A stretch of 49,916 bases of DNA from an uncultured Pelagibacteraceae bacterium (GTDB lineage Bacteria; Pseudomonadota; Alphaproteobacteria; Pelagibacterales; Pelagibacteraceae). The notes under the pieces are model-generated. The model was not told the DNA's origin. It made no database searches and worked only from the letters and a program-made list of their open reading frames with translations. Positions 34,800 through 44,575 of this stretch are shown piece by piece (position 1 is the first letter of the stretch; each line of letters starts with the position of its first letter). The stretch is from contig CACHQB010000008.1 in the NCBI GenBank assembly GCA_902581925.1, positions 1 through 49,916 on the forward strand. The letters run 5' to 3'. Position numbers and translations under genes: made by a program.

Positions 34800-35206
34800 T
34801 CTGAACCTTTTTTAATTTTTTCTTTAATATCGCCCATTGTTTTATTGTCAATATAAATTAGCCCCGCAAGTCGTCTCATCAAATTAGTTTCATATATATC
34901 AGCATCTTTGTTTGAATAAATTATAGACCACAAAGCCTTTATAATTTTAATTTTATCTTGCTTAGGTAAACCTTTTACCTCTCGAGTAAAATCTAAAATT
35001 TGATTTGAACTTTCTTCAATTATTTTTGCTTCTTCAATAGTTTTAGAAATATTTTGATCTTCTATACCAAGCTCATTAAGTGTTTTTTTAATAATTTCTT
35101 CCTCTTTATCTGTATAATTCTCATCTATTTTAGCAGCATGAATTAATAAAGCACAAACTTTTGTAAGAAAATTATTTTTTTTAATTTTTTCTTTTTTAAA
35201 AAACAT
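34796..35206 (-). CDS. TerB-like helical protein
   Basis: 136 residues, all-helical, with [30 protein letters not shown], the acidic helix-loop seen in TerB/COG4103 proteins, and [40 protein letters not shown] in the second half (residues about 79-118). TerB-like domains bind metal in tellurite-resistance proteins; the role of the stand-alone ones is unknown. It sits one base after the helicase, where an S4 RNA-binding gene is found in other Alphaproteobacteria as I recall. Confidence 0.78.
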   Translation of the reverse strand: MFFKKEKIKKNNFLTKVCALLIHAAKIDENYTDKEEEIIKKTLNELGIEDQNISKTIEEAKIIEESSNQILDFTREVKGLPKQDKIKIIKALWSIIYSNKDADIYETNLMRRLAGLIYIDNKTMGDIKEKIKKGSE

Positions 35207-35207
35207 T

Positions 35208-37688
35208 TTAATTTAAATTTAAATTCTTCAATATTTTAAATGGATTTTCATTTGAGATTTTCTTTGTAGTTGTTTTTTTAAATTTCTTAGTAGGACTATA
35301 TTTAAAAAATGTTTCATTTTCTTTCTCAAATATTTTGTAGTTCATTTTTTGAAGTAATTTTTTGAAATTATCTTTACTACATCCCAAAAGATTTAACATT
35401 TCTGGAACTAATTTAATTTCAGAATTTTCTTTTGAACTAGAATTTATAATTAATACAAATAATCTTTCCAAAATATCAATTCTTACAAAAAAATTATCAA
35501 ATCTTTCAAATCCACACAAAAGCATAAAGTTTTTATTTTTTATTTCTTTATCGTCCAAAAAATTCAAACCGAATGTAGGTGGTTTTAAATTATGAAATTT
35601 TTGATAAAAATTTTTCCATAATAATGTTCTCAAAGATACTGCTTCTGGCTTAATTAATTGATAAAGAAAAACATGGTATCTCCCAAACTTTACCCCTAAG
35701 TCTCTGAGAATTTTTCTCTCATTTTGTTCAAGATTTTTTAGGTATTCAGAAACTTGGTCTCGTTTTAATACCCCATTATTTTCATATAGTTGGAATGCTA
35801 GTGCTTTAATTGACGAATTATTTTCTTTTATATTTTTTAAATCAATTAAACTTTTAAGAACGTTATTTATTTTTGCATGTATCCATTTGTTAATATAATC
35901 GTTTAATTTTTGTTCAGTATTTTGTTCAATAATATCATCAACGATTAAATCAAAATTAGGATTTAAATAATCACCACCTGTTGTTAATTTGGCAATTGGG
36001 AAATCATTCCAATAAATTTTAAAATCTTCATTCAAATTTATTAATCCTGTATCTATTATTGATTGAACACGTTTTTCTAATTCTGGACCAATAGTTTGTC
36101 TGGCAGCTTTTTTTAAAGATTTAATATCAGTTTCCAAAGCACCTTTTTTTAGATCTAGTTCTAGTTTTAGTCCTTTTATCTTTCCAATAAATTGATTGTC
36201 AATTTTAATGTCATTGTTTTGTAAAATTTCAGTTTTAAATTCCATATCTTGTTTTAAACCTCTAGCGAGCACACTTGCCCTTTTGTCAATAAAAGTTTTA
36301 GTAAGTTCTTCATGTAATCTGTCTGAAAGTCTATCTTCTAAGTGTTTAGTTTTTTCTATCCAATAACTTTGATTTTCAACCCAATTATTTTTATTTGAAA
36401 CATATGACCAAGTTCTTACATTTGCAATTCTATTTGACAAAGAATCTACATTTCCATCCAATTTATCTAGTTTCATGAGCTGTAATCTCATATAATCTTC
36501 AGAAATAAGTGCTTTTTCGCTAGTTAAAAATTTAAATACATTTCCAATAACCTCAAAATGATTTCCGTAAGTCTTTTTTACAAAATCAGGTATTTGACAA
36601 CATTCCCATAAAAGTATTAGAGTTTTCTTATCAAATCCTATATTTAAAATTCTTTGATCTTTTAAAAAATATTTTAGTGCTTTTTCGTCCTCACACTCAT
36701 GTATTTTTCTTAGCCATTCTACCTGAGGTTTTTCCTCTAAACTTTTAATTAAACTAGTTGGGTTATTAAAATTAAGATCTGAATTTCTCCAAAATAAAGT
36801 TCTAATTTCCTCAAATTTATGATTTTCTAATAATTCCACTTCTTCCGTAGATATTTCTTTGCAATCACCTGTAATGCCAAAACTTCCATCATTAAGGTAT
36901 CGACCAGCTCTACCTGCTATTTGACCTATTTCAGAAAGATTTAATCTTCTTAATTTTTTTCCATCAAATTTTTTAATATTTGAAAAATAAACAAAATCCA
37001 AATCCATATTTATTCCCATTCCAATAGCATCTGTTGCAACTAAGAAATCAACATCGCCAGATTGGTATAATTCAACCTGAGCATTTCTTGTTTTGGGACT
37101 GAGTGACCCCATTACAATGGCAGCACCACCCTTTTGTCTTCTTATTAACTCAGCAATGGCATAAACCTCCTCTGCTGAAAATGCAATAATTGCTGTTTTT
37201 CTGTCAATTCTTGATATTTTTTTGTGACCAGCGTAGGTAAGTTTAGATAGTCTTTCTTTATTTATAAATTCAATATCTCCGTCTAATTTTGAGATGATAT
37301 TTTTAATGGTACTTGAACCCATTAGCATTGTAAGTTTTTCACCCCTCATATTTAAAAGTCTATCTGTAAAAATATGACCTCTTTCATGATCGGAGCACAT
37401 TTGAATTTCGTCTACAGCAACAAACTCTAGATGTTTGTCAATTGGCATAGACTCCACCGTGCATAAAAAATATTTAGCGTCCGATGGAATTATTTTTTCT
37501 TCTCCAGTTATAAGTGCAACTTTATCTAAACTTATTTTCTTTATTACTTTGTCATATACTTCTCTTGCAAGTAATCTAAGTGGAAATCCAATCATACCAC
37601 TCCCAAAAGAAAGCATTGTTTCAATAGCAAGATGGGTTTTGCCTGTATTGGTGGGACCCAGAACAGCTGTAATTTTATTTTTAGTCAT
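35208..37688 (-). CDS. SUV3-like superfamily 2 RNA helicase
   Basis: 826 residues. Walker A is GPTNTGKTH (about 11-19), motif II VDEIQM, motif III GSST, motif IV-V region GSLSPKTR and ATDAIGMGINMDLDFVYF, motif VI QIAGRAGRYLNDG. A long helical C-terminal part follows and a lysine-rich end. It resembles mitochondrial SUV3 and alphaproteobacterial MgpS-type helicases more than DEAD-box RhlB. SUV3 works with PNPase in the mitochondrial degradosome; pnp is at 7-9 kb of this window. Direct partnership here is inference. Confidence 0.88.
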   Translation of the reverse strand: MTKNKITAVLGPTNTGKTHLAIETMLSFGSGMIGFPLRLLAREVYDKVIKKISLDKVALITGEEKIIPSDAKYFLCTVESMPIDKHLEFVAVDEIQMCSDHERGHIFTDRLLNMRGEKLTMLMGSSTIKNIISKLDGDIEFINKERLSKLTYAGHKKISRIDRKTAIIAFSAEEVYAIAELIRRQKGGAAIVMGSLSPKTRNAQVELYQSGDVDFLVATDAIGMGINMDLDFVYFSNIKKFDGKKLRRLNLSEIGQIAGRAGRYLNDGSFGITGDCKEISTEEVELLENHKFEEIRTLFWRNSDLNFNNPTSLIKSLEEKPQVEWLRKIHECEDEKALKYFLKDQRILNIGFDKKTLILLWECCQIPDFVKKTYGNHFEVIGNVFKFLTSEKALISEDYMRLQLMKLDKLDGNVDSLSNRIANVRTWSYVSNKNNWVENQSYWIEKTKHLEDRLSDRLHEELTKTFIDKRASVLARGLKQDMEFKTEILQNNDIKIDNQFIGKIKGLKLELDLKKGALETDIKSLKKAARQTIGPELEKRVQSIIDTGLINLNEDFKIYWNDFPIAKLTTGGDYLNPNFDLIVDDIIEQNTEQKLNDYINKWIHAKINNVLKSLIDLKNIKENNSSIKALAFQLYENNGVLKRDQVSEYLKNLEQNERKILRDLGVKFGRYHVFLYQLIKPEAVSLRTLLWKNFYQKFHNLKPPTFGLNFLDDKEIKNKNFMLLCGFERFDNFFVRIDILERLFVLIINSSSKENSEIKLVPEMLNLLGCSKDNFKKLLQKMNYKIFEKENETFFKYSPTKKFKKTTTKKISNENPFKILKNLNLN

Positions 37689-37856
37689 TTCTATCTTTTG
37701 TGCTTCCTTTTTTTCACCTACCAGATATTGTTACTGCTAAAGAACAAAAATAGACTAAAACATGACCGAATCGGAGGGTAAAAAGTTCTCATTTTCTTTT
37801 TAAACTAAGTGAGATTATCATAAATAAGTTTAATCCTATAATAATAAAATAATTAA

Positions 37857-39083
37857 ATGTTAAAACAATTAGTTAAAAATCTAAAGCCATCTTCTACTCT
37901 TCTAATTAACGAAACTTCAAAAAAACTAGAGGGTCAAGGTAAAAAAATTTTTAAATTTGGTTTTGGACAATCTCCATTTAAAATACCTGAAGATGTAGTT
38001 AAAGAACTAGAAAATAATGCCTATCAAAATAAATATTTATCCATGCAGGGTCTTGAGGAATTAAGGGAAGCCGTAGCAAAATATTCATCTAAAAAGAAAA
38101 ATTATAAATACCAAGCGAACAATGTAATAATTGGACCGGGATCTAAAGAATTAATGTTTTTACTGCAAGTAATATTTGACGGGGAAATTATATTGCCAGC
38201 ACCCAGTTGGGTTTCTTATGCACCACAAGCTATTTTAGGAAGAAATAAAATTCAAATTCTTCAAACTAAAAGAGAAAATAACTGGTTTCCTACTGGAGAA
38301 CAAATTGAGAAGATAATTTCAAAAGATCAAGATAAAAATTATTTATTATTTTTAAATTCACCCAATAATCCTTCTGGTCAAGTTTGTGTTAAGTTAGAAG
38401 AAATTTCGGAAATTGCAAAAAAATATAATCTTATAATTTTATCAGATGAAATATATTCAGAACTAACATTTTCAAAAAATTTTAAATCTATCTCAAGTTA
38501 TTGTCCTGAAAAAACTATTATCAGTACAGGGCTTAGTAAATGGTGTGGTGCTGGGGGATGGAGACTTGGTTATTTTATAATTCCCGATGAATTAAATGAT
38601 ATAAAAAATATGATAAACGTATTAGCAAGCGAAACTTTTTCTGCTGTAAGTGCGCCTATACAGTATGCAGCTATAAAAGCTTATGAAAATGATCATTCAA
38701 TTTATATTAAAAAATCAGTAAATATTTTAAGTGCAGTTGGTAAATATGTTTTTTTAAATTTAAAATCAAATAAGGTATTGATTAATGAGCCTCAGGGGGG
38801 GTTTTATTTAATGCCAGAATTTTTAAACAGTAAATTTAAAACTTCATCAGACATGTGTAGCGAAATATTAAATAGTACTGGAGTTGCTTTATTACCAGGT
38901 TCTGATTTTGGATTTAATACAGATAAGATGTTAGCAAGGTTAAGTTTTACAGATTTTGATGGACAAGAGTTTATGAAAAATATTGATGAAACAAAAAAAA
39001 TTGATGAAAATTTAATTAATAAGTTTGCACCAAAAGTAGTTGAAGGTGTAAATAAACTAAAGAATTGGTCAGAAAACTTATAA
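37857..39083 (+). CDS. Class I/II PLP-dependent aminotransferase
   Basis: 408 residues of the aspartate-aminotransferase fold. Signatures are FGFGQSPFKIPEDV near the N-terminus, NSPNNPSGQVC, SDEIYSELTF, and the PLP lysine in STGLSKWCGAGGWRLGY (about 228-245), with an Arg close to the end (MLARLSFTDFD). The exact amino donor cannot be told. It precedes a TAXI transporter by 81 bases with a fresh promoter region, so a shared pathway is only possible. The 168-base gap upstream holds AT-rich sequence with TATAATAAT-like -10 boxes and no gene. Confidence 0.88.
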   Translation: MLKQLVKNLKPSSTLLINETSKKLEGQGKKIFKFGFGQSPFKIPEDVVKELENNAYQNKYLSMQGLEELREAVAKYSSKKKNYKYQANNVIIGPGSKELMFLLQVIFDGEIILPAPSWVSYAPQAILGRNKIQILQTKRENNWFPTGEQIEKIISKDQDKNYLLFLNSPNNPSGQVCVKLEEISEIAKKYNLIILSDEIYSELTFSKNFKSISSYCPEKTIISTGLSKWCGAGGWRLGYFIIPDELNDIKNMINVLASETFSAVSAPIQYAAIKAYENDHSIYIKKSVNILSAVGKYVFLNLKSNKVLINEPQGGFYLMPEFLNSKFKTSSDMCSEILNSTGVALLPGSDFGFNTDKMLARLSFTDFDGQEFMKNIDETKKIDENLINKFAPKVVEGVNKLKNWSENL

Positions 39084-39164
39084 AATCACTCTGTACACCT
39101 ATGATTATTTTTTGTTAGAATAAACTTATAAAAATAACGACATATAAATATAGAGGGGTAAATA

Positions 39165-40169
39165 ATGAAAAAAACAATCACATCTCTATCAAGTGCTTTA
39201 CTGATTTTATTTGCATCATTGTCTTTGACAACTGTTGCTAAATCAGCTGAGTTCTTTACGATAGGAACTGGCGGGCCTACAGGAGTATATTTCCAAACAG
39301 GGAACGCTATATGTAAAATGCTTCACAAATCAGCAATTAGCGCTGAACATGGTAGAAAAAAAGGTACAGCTAAAGCTTATAGATGTACTGCTCCATCAAC
39401 TGGTGGATCTAACTACAATATTGGTCAGATAGCAGCTGGAGAATTCCAATTTGGTGTAGCACAATCAGACTGGCAGTATCATGCTGTTAATGGATCTAGT
39501 AAATGGGAAGGAAAACAATTTAGTAATTTAAGAGCAGTGTTTTCAGTTCACAATGAACCTTTTCAAATTTGGGCTAGAAAAAAAGCAAGAATCAAAGATT
39601 TTGCAGATTTAGAGGGAAAAGTTGTTAATATTGGTAATCCTGGTTCAGGTCAAAGAGGAACTATGGAAGAATTGATGAAAGCAATGGGTGTTGATAATAG
39701 TTTCTTTAAATCAACAACTGAACTTACTTCTTCTGAACAAGTTAAAGCGCTATGTGATGGAAAAATAGATGCATTTGGTTATTCTGTTGGATTTCCAAAT
39801 GGTGCTATGGAACAAGCAGCAACATGTGGAGCTAAAGCTTCTCCAATTAATTTAACAGGTTCTGAGGTTCAAGGTTTAATTGATGGTGCAGATTATTATG
39901 CACAAGCAGTAATACCTAAAGGAACTTACACAGGTCAGAAAAAAGATGCTACAACTTTTGGTGTAAAAGCTACTGTTGTTACTTCAGCAGATGTTTCTGA
40001 AGAGCTTGTTTATTTAGTTACAAAAGCTGTAATGGAAAATTTTGATGATTTCAAAAAACAACATCCAGCATTTGGTTTCTTGGAAAAGAAAAACATGATT
40101 AAAGATGGTTTATCTGCCCCATTACACCCAGGAGCAATAAAATACTATAAAGAAGCTGGATTAATGTAA
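39165..40169 (+). CDS. TAXI-family TRAP transporter solute-binding protein
   Basis: Periplasmic receptor of a tripartite sodium-driven importer. 334 residues: signal peptide (LSSALLILFASLSLTTVAKSAEFF, cleavage after about 27), FFTIGTGGPTGVYFQTGNAICKML, GEFQFGVAQSDWQYHA, and VVNIGNPGSGQRGTMEELMKAMG. The TAXI type is clear; ligands in this family include glutamate and other organic acids, and none can be assigned here. GAGGGG lies 7 bases before the ATG. A terminator hairpin separates it from the permease. Confidence 0.93.
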   Translation: MKKTITSLSSALLILFASLSLTTVAKSAEFFTIGTGGPTGVYFQTGNAICKMLHKSAISAEHGRKKGTAKAYRCTAPSTGGSNYNIGQIAAGEFQFGVAQSDWQYHAVNGSSKWEGKQFSNLRAVFSVHNEPFQIWARKKARIKDFADLEGKVVNIGNPGSGQRGTMEELMKAMGVDNSFFKSTTELTSSEQVKALCDGKIDAFGYSVGFPNGAMEQAATCGAKASPINLTGSEVQGLIDGADYYAQAVIPKGTYTGQKKDATTFGVKATVVTSADVSEELVYLVTKAVMENFDDFKKQHPAFGFLEKKNMIKDGLSAPLHPGAIKYYKEAGLM

Positions 40170-40186
40170 TCCAATTTTTATTAATC

Positions 40187-40222
40187 AAAAAGGCCTGGTA
40201 ATTTTTACCGGGCCTTTTTTTT
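40187..40222 (+). terminator. Terminator hairpin between TAXI receptor and permease
   Basis: AAAAAGGCCTGGTAA pairs with TTACCGGGCCTTTTT around a 3-base loop (one T-G pair), ending in eight T. It would end most receptor transcripts and let a fraction read into the permease, giving the excess of receptor usual for binding-protein transporters. Confidence 0.85.
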
Positions 40223-40240
40223 ATGGTATGAATAATTTTA

Positions 40241-42562
40241 ATGAGCGACTCAATCAGTAGTAAAATTAAAAATAAAATAAGCGAAGACTTATCACCAACT
40301 AGAAATATTACTGGTTTTCATTTGAAAATTGTTTCAGCAATAGCAATTATTTGGTCATTATTTCAACTTTGGTACGCTTCACCATTTCCATTTATGTTAA
40401 ATTTTGGAATGTTTAAGGGATTGCCAGCAAGGGCAATTCATTTAGGTTTTGCTTTAACTTTAGCTTTTTTAATTTATCCAATATCTAAAGGTAAGAAAAT
40501 TTCATTTTTTGATGTTTTGATCAGTTTTATGGGCGCGATTTCGTGTCTTTATATTTATTTTTTTTATGATCAGTTAGTTGAAAGAGGGGGTGTTCTTTTA
40601 AATCTGAAGATATCAGAAACATTAAATTTTCCGTTAGAATTGATTTTAGGAGGATGTGGAATTTTAATTCTTTTAGAGGCTACCAGAAGAGCAATTGGTT
40701 TACCTTTAGTAATTATTGCTAGTTGTTTTCTGTTATTTTCATACTTTGGAAGGTATGCGCCTGAAATAATATCCCATGGCGGTTTATCTTTAAATAGACT
40801 TGTAGGCTTCCAGTGGCTCGATCAAGAAGCAATTTTTGGAATTCCAATTGGGGTATCAGTAGATTTTATTTTCTTATTTGTTTTATTTGGTGCTTTGCTT
40901 GAAACTGCTGGTGGTGGAAAATATTTTTTAGATCTCGCTTTTGCAATGGTTGGAAAAATGAGAGGAGGTCCTGCAAAAGCAGCAATATTAGGTTCAGGTA
41001 TGACTGGATTAATTTCAGGATCTTCAATTGCAAATACGGTTACGACTGGAACATTTACAATTCCAATTATGAAAAAAACAGGTTTTTCAAAAGAAAAAGC
41101 TGGCGCTATTGAAGTCTCTTCCTCTGTAAATGGTCAGATTATGCCACCTGTTATGGGAGCTGCAGCATTTGTGATGGCAAGTTTTATTGGAGTAACTTAC
41201 TTTGAAATTGTTAAACACGCTTTTTTGCCAGCAATTATTTCTTATATAGCATTATTTTATATTTCACATTTAGAAGCTTTAAAATTGAACCTTAAGGGAA
41301 TGGACGACGCAGATGTTCCTCATTTAAAAAAAACATTTTTATCTGGTGTACATTATTTAATTCCAATATTTGTTTTAATTTATACTTTGGTTTACTTAAG
41401 ATTTACTGCCTCATACTCAATCTTTTACGCAACGATTACTTTGGTTTTGGTAAATCTAATTAATTTGTTAATTAAAAACGAAATTAAACAGGATGCTCTT
41501 AAAGAATGGTTTAATCAGACAATAGTTGGTTTTGAAAAAGGTGCTCTGAATATGGTTGCTGTTGGAATAGCAATTGCAACTGCAGGAATTATTGTTGGTG
41601 CAGTTGGATCTACAGGTTTAAGCACAAATTTAATAATAGTTATAGAATCTATAGCTAAAGATAACGTTACTATTTTATTATTTTTAACAATTATTTTGTG
41701 TTTACTTTTAGGAATGGGTTTACCAACAACTGCAAATTATGTTGTTGTTGCCTCTTTAATGGCCACCGTTTTAGTAGACGTTGGAAATGCATCAGGTTTT
41801 ATTTTTCCTTTAATTGCAGTTCATTTATTTGTCTTCTATTTTGGCTTAATGGCTGATGTAACGCCGCCTGTAGGACTTGCCTCTTATGCAGCCGCAGGAA
41901 TATCTGGCGGAGATCCATTAAGAACAGGAGTGCAAGCTTTTTGGTATAGTTTAAGAACAGGAATTTTGCCGATTGTATTCTTATTTAATCATGAACTTTT
42001 ACTTATTGGTATTGAAAATATTTGGCATGGATTGATTGTAATTATAACTTCTTTAATTGGTATTTTAGTTTTTACTTCAGCCACTCAAGGCTGGTTTGTT
42101 AATAAACTTAAATGGTATGAAATAATTATTTTTTTAGTAATTTCTATTTCTTTGTTATCACCTGACTTTGTTTTAAACAAATTTTATCCAAAATATAATT
42201 ATGAAGATATTACTAAAATTAATTTAATAAAACTAGACTCAACAAAAGAAATTCAAATTAAAATAACAAGGCCTAGTTTATACGGAGAAAGGTACAAGTT
42301 ATTTGTGGTATCAAAAAATACTTTTGAAGATAAATTTACTTTAGAGGACTATGGAATTACATTAATGAAACAAGATGATAGAATTATTGTTGATAATTTA
42401 AAATGGAATGGAGAAGCAAAAAAAAGTGGTTTTGAAATGGGAGACTATATAAGTGAATTTAAAATTGAAAATTCAGATAGACCATCAAAAAATATTGTTT
42501 ATCCTATAGCAATATTATTGTTAGTAGTATTTGGCTATTTTAACTTCAAAAGAAAAGAGTAA
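40241..42562 (+). CDS. TRAP transporter fused permease (DctQM type, TAXI-associated)
   Basis: 773 residues with about 16 or more hydrophobic segments. A small DctQ-like N-terminal part (about 1-180) is fused to a DctM-like part with GGPAKAAILGSGMTGLISGSSIANT, VNGQIMPPVMGAAAF and LGMGLPTTANYVV. A C-terminal non-membrane extension (ITRPSLYGERYKL...AKKSGFEMGDYI), resembling DUF3394, lies before a last helix. The partner receptor is directly upstream, past a terminator. Confidence 0.93.
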   Translation: MSDSISSKIKNKISEDLSPTRNITGFHLKIVSAIAIIWSLFQLWYASPFPFMLNFGMFKGLPARAIHLGFALTLAFLIYPISKGKKISFFDVLISFMGAISCLYIYFFYDQLVERGGVLLNLKISETLNFPLELILGGCGILILLEATRRAIGLPLVIIASCFLLFSYFGRYAPEIISHGGLSLNRLVGFQWLDQEAIFGIPIGVSVDFIFLFVLFGALLETAGGGKYFLDLAFAMVGKMRGGPAKAAILGSGMTGLISGSSIANTVTTGTFTIPIMKKTGFSKEKAGAIEVSSSVNGQIMPPVMGAAAFVMASFIGVTYFEIVKHAFLPAIISYIALFYISHLEALKLNLKGMDDADVPHLKKTFLSGVHYLIPIFVLIYTLVYLRFTASYSIFYATITLVLVNLINLLIKNEIKQDALKEWFNQTIVGFEKGALNMVAVGIAIATAGIIVGAVGSTGLSTNLIIVIESIAKDNVTILLFLTIILCLLLGMGLPTTANYVVVASLMATVLVDVGNASGFIFPLIAVHLFVFYFGLMADVTPPVGLASYAAAGISGGDPLRTGVQAFWYSLRTGILPIVFLFNHELLLIGIENIWHGLIVIITSLIGILVFTSATQGWFVNKLKWYEIIIFLVISISLLSPDFVLNKFYPKYNYEDITKINLIKLDSTKEIQIKITRPSLYGERYKLFVVSKNTFEDKFTLEDYGITLMKQDDRIIVDNLKWNGEAKKSGFEMGDYISEFKIENSDRPSKNIVYPIAILLLVVFGYFNFKRKE

Positions 42563-42564
42563 AA

Positions 42565-42990
42565 TTACCCACCAGGTCCTAAATTAGAGGGCTTTATTTT
42601 AATAATTTTCCATACTCCAGATGCAGAAGTAATTATTTTATCATTACACTTTAGCTCGCAAAATAAAAAGACAAGAGTATTTGTTTTTTTTAAAATTTTA
42701 GTATGTCCGACAATTTCATCTCCAATTTTTGAGGCACCTATAAATTTTATATCTAAAGAGATAGTTACGCAGGGTGCATTTCCTGCAGCTCGATGTGCAG
42801 CTGTTCCCGCTCCTGCATCTATTAATGCAGATAAATAGCCTCCGTGAGTTATTCCTGCAGCATTTAAATGGTTTTCACTAATTTTAGACTTAAATTCGTA
42901 TTCAGTCTCTGAAATAGACCTAAATAAAACACCCCCATTGTGTTTCATAAACCCAGGTTTAATACTTATTTGCTCAAATTCTTTGTTCAT
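42565..42990 (-). CDS. PaaI-type hotdog thioesterase
   Basis: 141 residues of the 4HBT/PaaI hotdog family. The signature is HLNAAGITHGGYLSALIDAGAGTAAHRAAG, with the HGG loop and the Asp on the following helix, then CVTISLDIKFIGASKIGDEIVG. It hydrolyses acyl-CoA thioesters, substrate unknown. It converges with the permease, two bases apart, and lies 6 bases after a tiny membrane ORF. Confidence 0.88.
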   Translation of the reverse strand: MNKEFEQISIKPGFMKHNGGVLFRSISETEYEFKSKISENHLNAAGITHGGYLSALIDAGAGTAAHRAAGNAPCVTISLDIKFIGASKIGDEIVGHTKILKKTNTLVFLFCELKCNDKIITSASGVWKIIKIKPSNLGPGG

Positions 42991-42996
42991 AATTTT

Positions 42997-43095
42997 TTAT
43001 AATACATAAGTTAAAATTAATAAAATAATTAAAATAATTATAAAAAAATAAATTACTGATTTTTGTAAAGATGCTTTTAAAAGCCAATTAAACAT
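42997..43095 (-). CDS. Small single-helix membrane peptide (32 residues)
   Basis: Minus-strand ATG at 43095 encodes MFNWLLKASLQKSV followed by a helix of Ile, Leu and Phe (YFFIIILIILLILTYVL). AAGGA lies 7 bases upstream of ATG. It begins 14 bases after the encoded CCA of tRNA-Arg and ends 6 bases before the thioesterase start, so it would share their transcript. I know no family for it. AT-rich DNA readily yields Ile/Leu-rich frames, so chance remains possible; the ribosome-binding site and position favour a real gene. Confidence 0.5.
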   Translation of the reverse strand: MFNWLLKASLQKSVIYFFIIILIILLILTYVL

Positions 43096-43109
43096 TTATA
43101 TTTCCTTTT

Positions 43110-43186
43110 TGGTGGACCGCCCAGAACTCGAATCTGGAATCTCCCGGTTCGTAGCCGAGCGCCTTATCCAATTTGGCCAGCGGTCC
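43110..43186 (-). tRNA. tRNA-Arg (anticodon ACG)
   Basis: A 77-base tRNA. Acceptor GGACCGC pairs with GCGGTCC, discriminator A, encoded CCA (43110-43112 on the complement). The anticodon loop is CTACGAA with ACG at 43150-43152. The T-arm is CCAGA-TTCGAGT-TCTGG. A34 would be deaminated to inosine to read CGN codons. The TadA deaminase is not in this window. Confidence 0.97.
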
Positions 43187-43259
43187 CTTTTAATAATATA
43201 TTCCATATATCAAAGTTTTTGATGTAATTTAACTTATAAAATATTATGTTAATTACTTT

Positions 43260-44447
43260 ATGAGCAAAAACTCTAAAGATGTTGTAATTACTTCAGCACT
43301 AAGAACCCCAATTGGAAGATACAAAGGTTCGTTAAAAAATCTAAGCGCGTCAAAATTAGGATCTATAGCAATTAAAGAAGTAATTTATAAATCAAAATTA
43401 GATGCAGAGGAGATCGATGAAGTGATTATGGGACACGTTTTAACTTCTGGACTTGGTCAAAACCCAGCTAGACAAGCATCAATTGGTGCTGGAGTACCAG
43501 TTTCTAAACCTGCTCATATTATTAATCAGGTTTGTGGATCTGGATTAAGATCTATTGTTTCAGGATATCAATCAATTAGTTTAGGAGAAAATAAAATAGT
43601 CATTGCAGGTGGTCAAGAAAATATGTCTAGAGCAACTCATGCAATTTATTATAGAGAAGATAAAAAATTTTCTGAAAATAAATTAATAGATACAATGATA
43701 AAAGATGGTCTACTAGACTCATTTAATGATTATCATATGGGTGTTACTGCTGAGAATGTTGCAGAGAAGTATAAAATTTCAAGAGATGAACAAGATAATT
43801 TTTCTTTAAATTCTCAGAAAAAAACAGAAAAAGCTTATAGTGAAAATAAATTTCAGGATGAGCTGATAAAATTACAAATTGAAGATCGTGATAAAAAATT
43901 TATTTTTGAAAAAGATGAACATCCCAGAGAAAATTTAAGTATAGGTGATTTAAAAAAATTAAAAACAGTATTCAAAGAAAATGGGACTGTAACACCTGGA
44001 AATTCCTCAGGTATAAACGATGGTGCAGCTGCTTTGGTTTTAATGTCTAGAGAGCAATCAGAAAAAAAATCACTAGAGTCATTGGTTAAAATTGTATCTT
44101 GGGCTACTTGTGGGGTTGAACCTTCATTAATGGGACTTGGACCAATACCTTCAATACAAGAGGCTTTATCTAAAGCTAATTGGAAAGTTGATGATGTTGA
44201 CTTATTTGAAATAAACGAAGCATTTGCAGCTCAAAGCATTGCGGTAATTAAAGAATTAAAAATACCAGAGCAAAAAGTTAATGTTAATGGAGGAGCAATT
44301 GCCTTAGGTCATCCGATTGGAGCTTCAGGGGCAAGAATTTTGGTTACTCTTATTCATGAAATGATTAGGCAAGATAAACGAAAAGGTTGTGCGGCACTCT
44401 GCATAGGTGGTGGTATGGGAATAGCTATGTGTATTGAGAGAAGCTAA
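43260..44447 (+). CDS. Acetyl-CoA acetyltransferase (thiolase)
   Basis: Condenses or cleaves acetoacetyl-CoA. 395 residues with the acyl-carrying Cys92 (NQVCGSGLRSI), the histidine loop GHPIGASGARIL and the second catalytic Cys in CIGGGMGIAM. Length and motifs fit biosynthetic thiolase (PhaA/AtoB). No reductase or PHB synthase follows, so a polymer pathway is not indicated; acetoacetyl-CoA metabolism is the likely role. Confidence 0.94.
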   Translation: MSKNSKDVVITSALRTPIGRYKGSLKNLSASKLGSIAIKEVIYKSKLDAEEIDEVIMGHVLTSGLGQNPARQASIGAGVPVSKPAHIINQVCGSGLRSIVSGYQSISLGENKIVIAGGQENMSRATHAIYYREDKKFSENKLIDTMIKDGLLDSFNDYHMGVTAENVAEKYKISRDEQDNFSLNSQKKTEKAYSENKFQDELIKLQIEDRDKKFIFEKDEHPRENLSIGDLKKLKTVFKENGTVTPGNSSGINDGAAALVLMSREQSEKKSLESLVKIVSWATCGVEPSLMGLGPIPSIQEALSKANWKVDDVDLFEINEAFAAQSIAVIKELKIPEQKVNVNGGAIALGHPIGASGARILVTLIHEMIRQDKRKGCAALCIGGGMGIAMCIERS

Positions 44448-44575
44448 AAAGCTTAATATTCATTTATTTATTTATTTTTTGTATAATAAAAATACAAGAT
44501 TAACGAAAAAACCTTATTAATGTGATAAAATAAAATCCAATAATGTTTTTTTGGGTATATAAAACTTTTTAAATA

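Noticed and set aside
37689-37856. A 13-codon frame (MTESEGKKFSF...) in the gap before the aminotransferase
   Set aside because: It is too short and has no ribosome-binding site or conserved feature.
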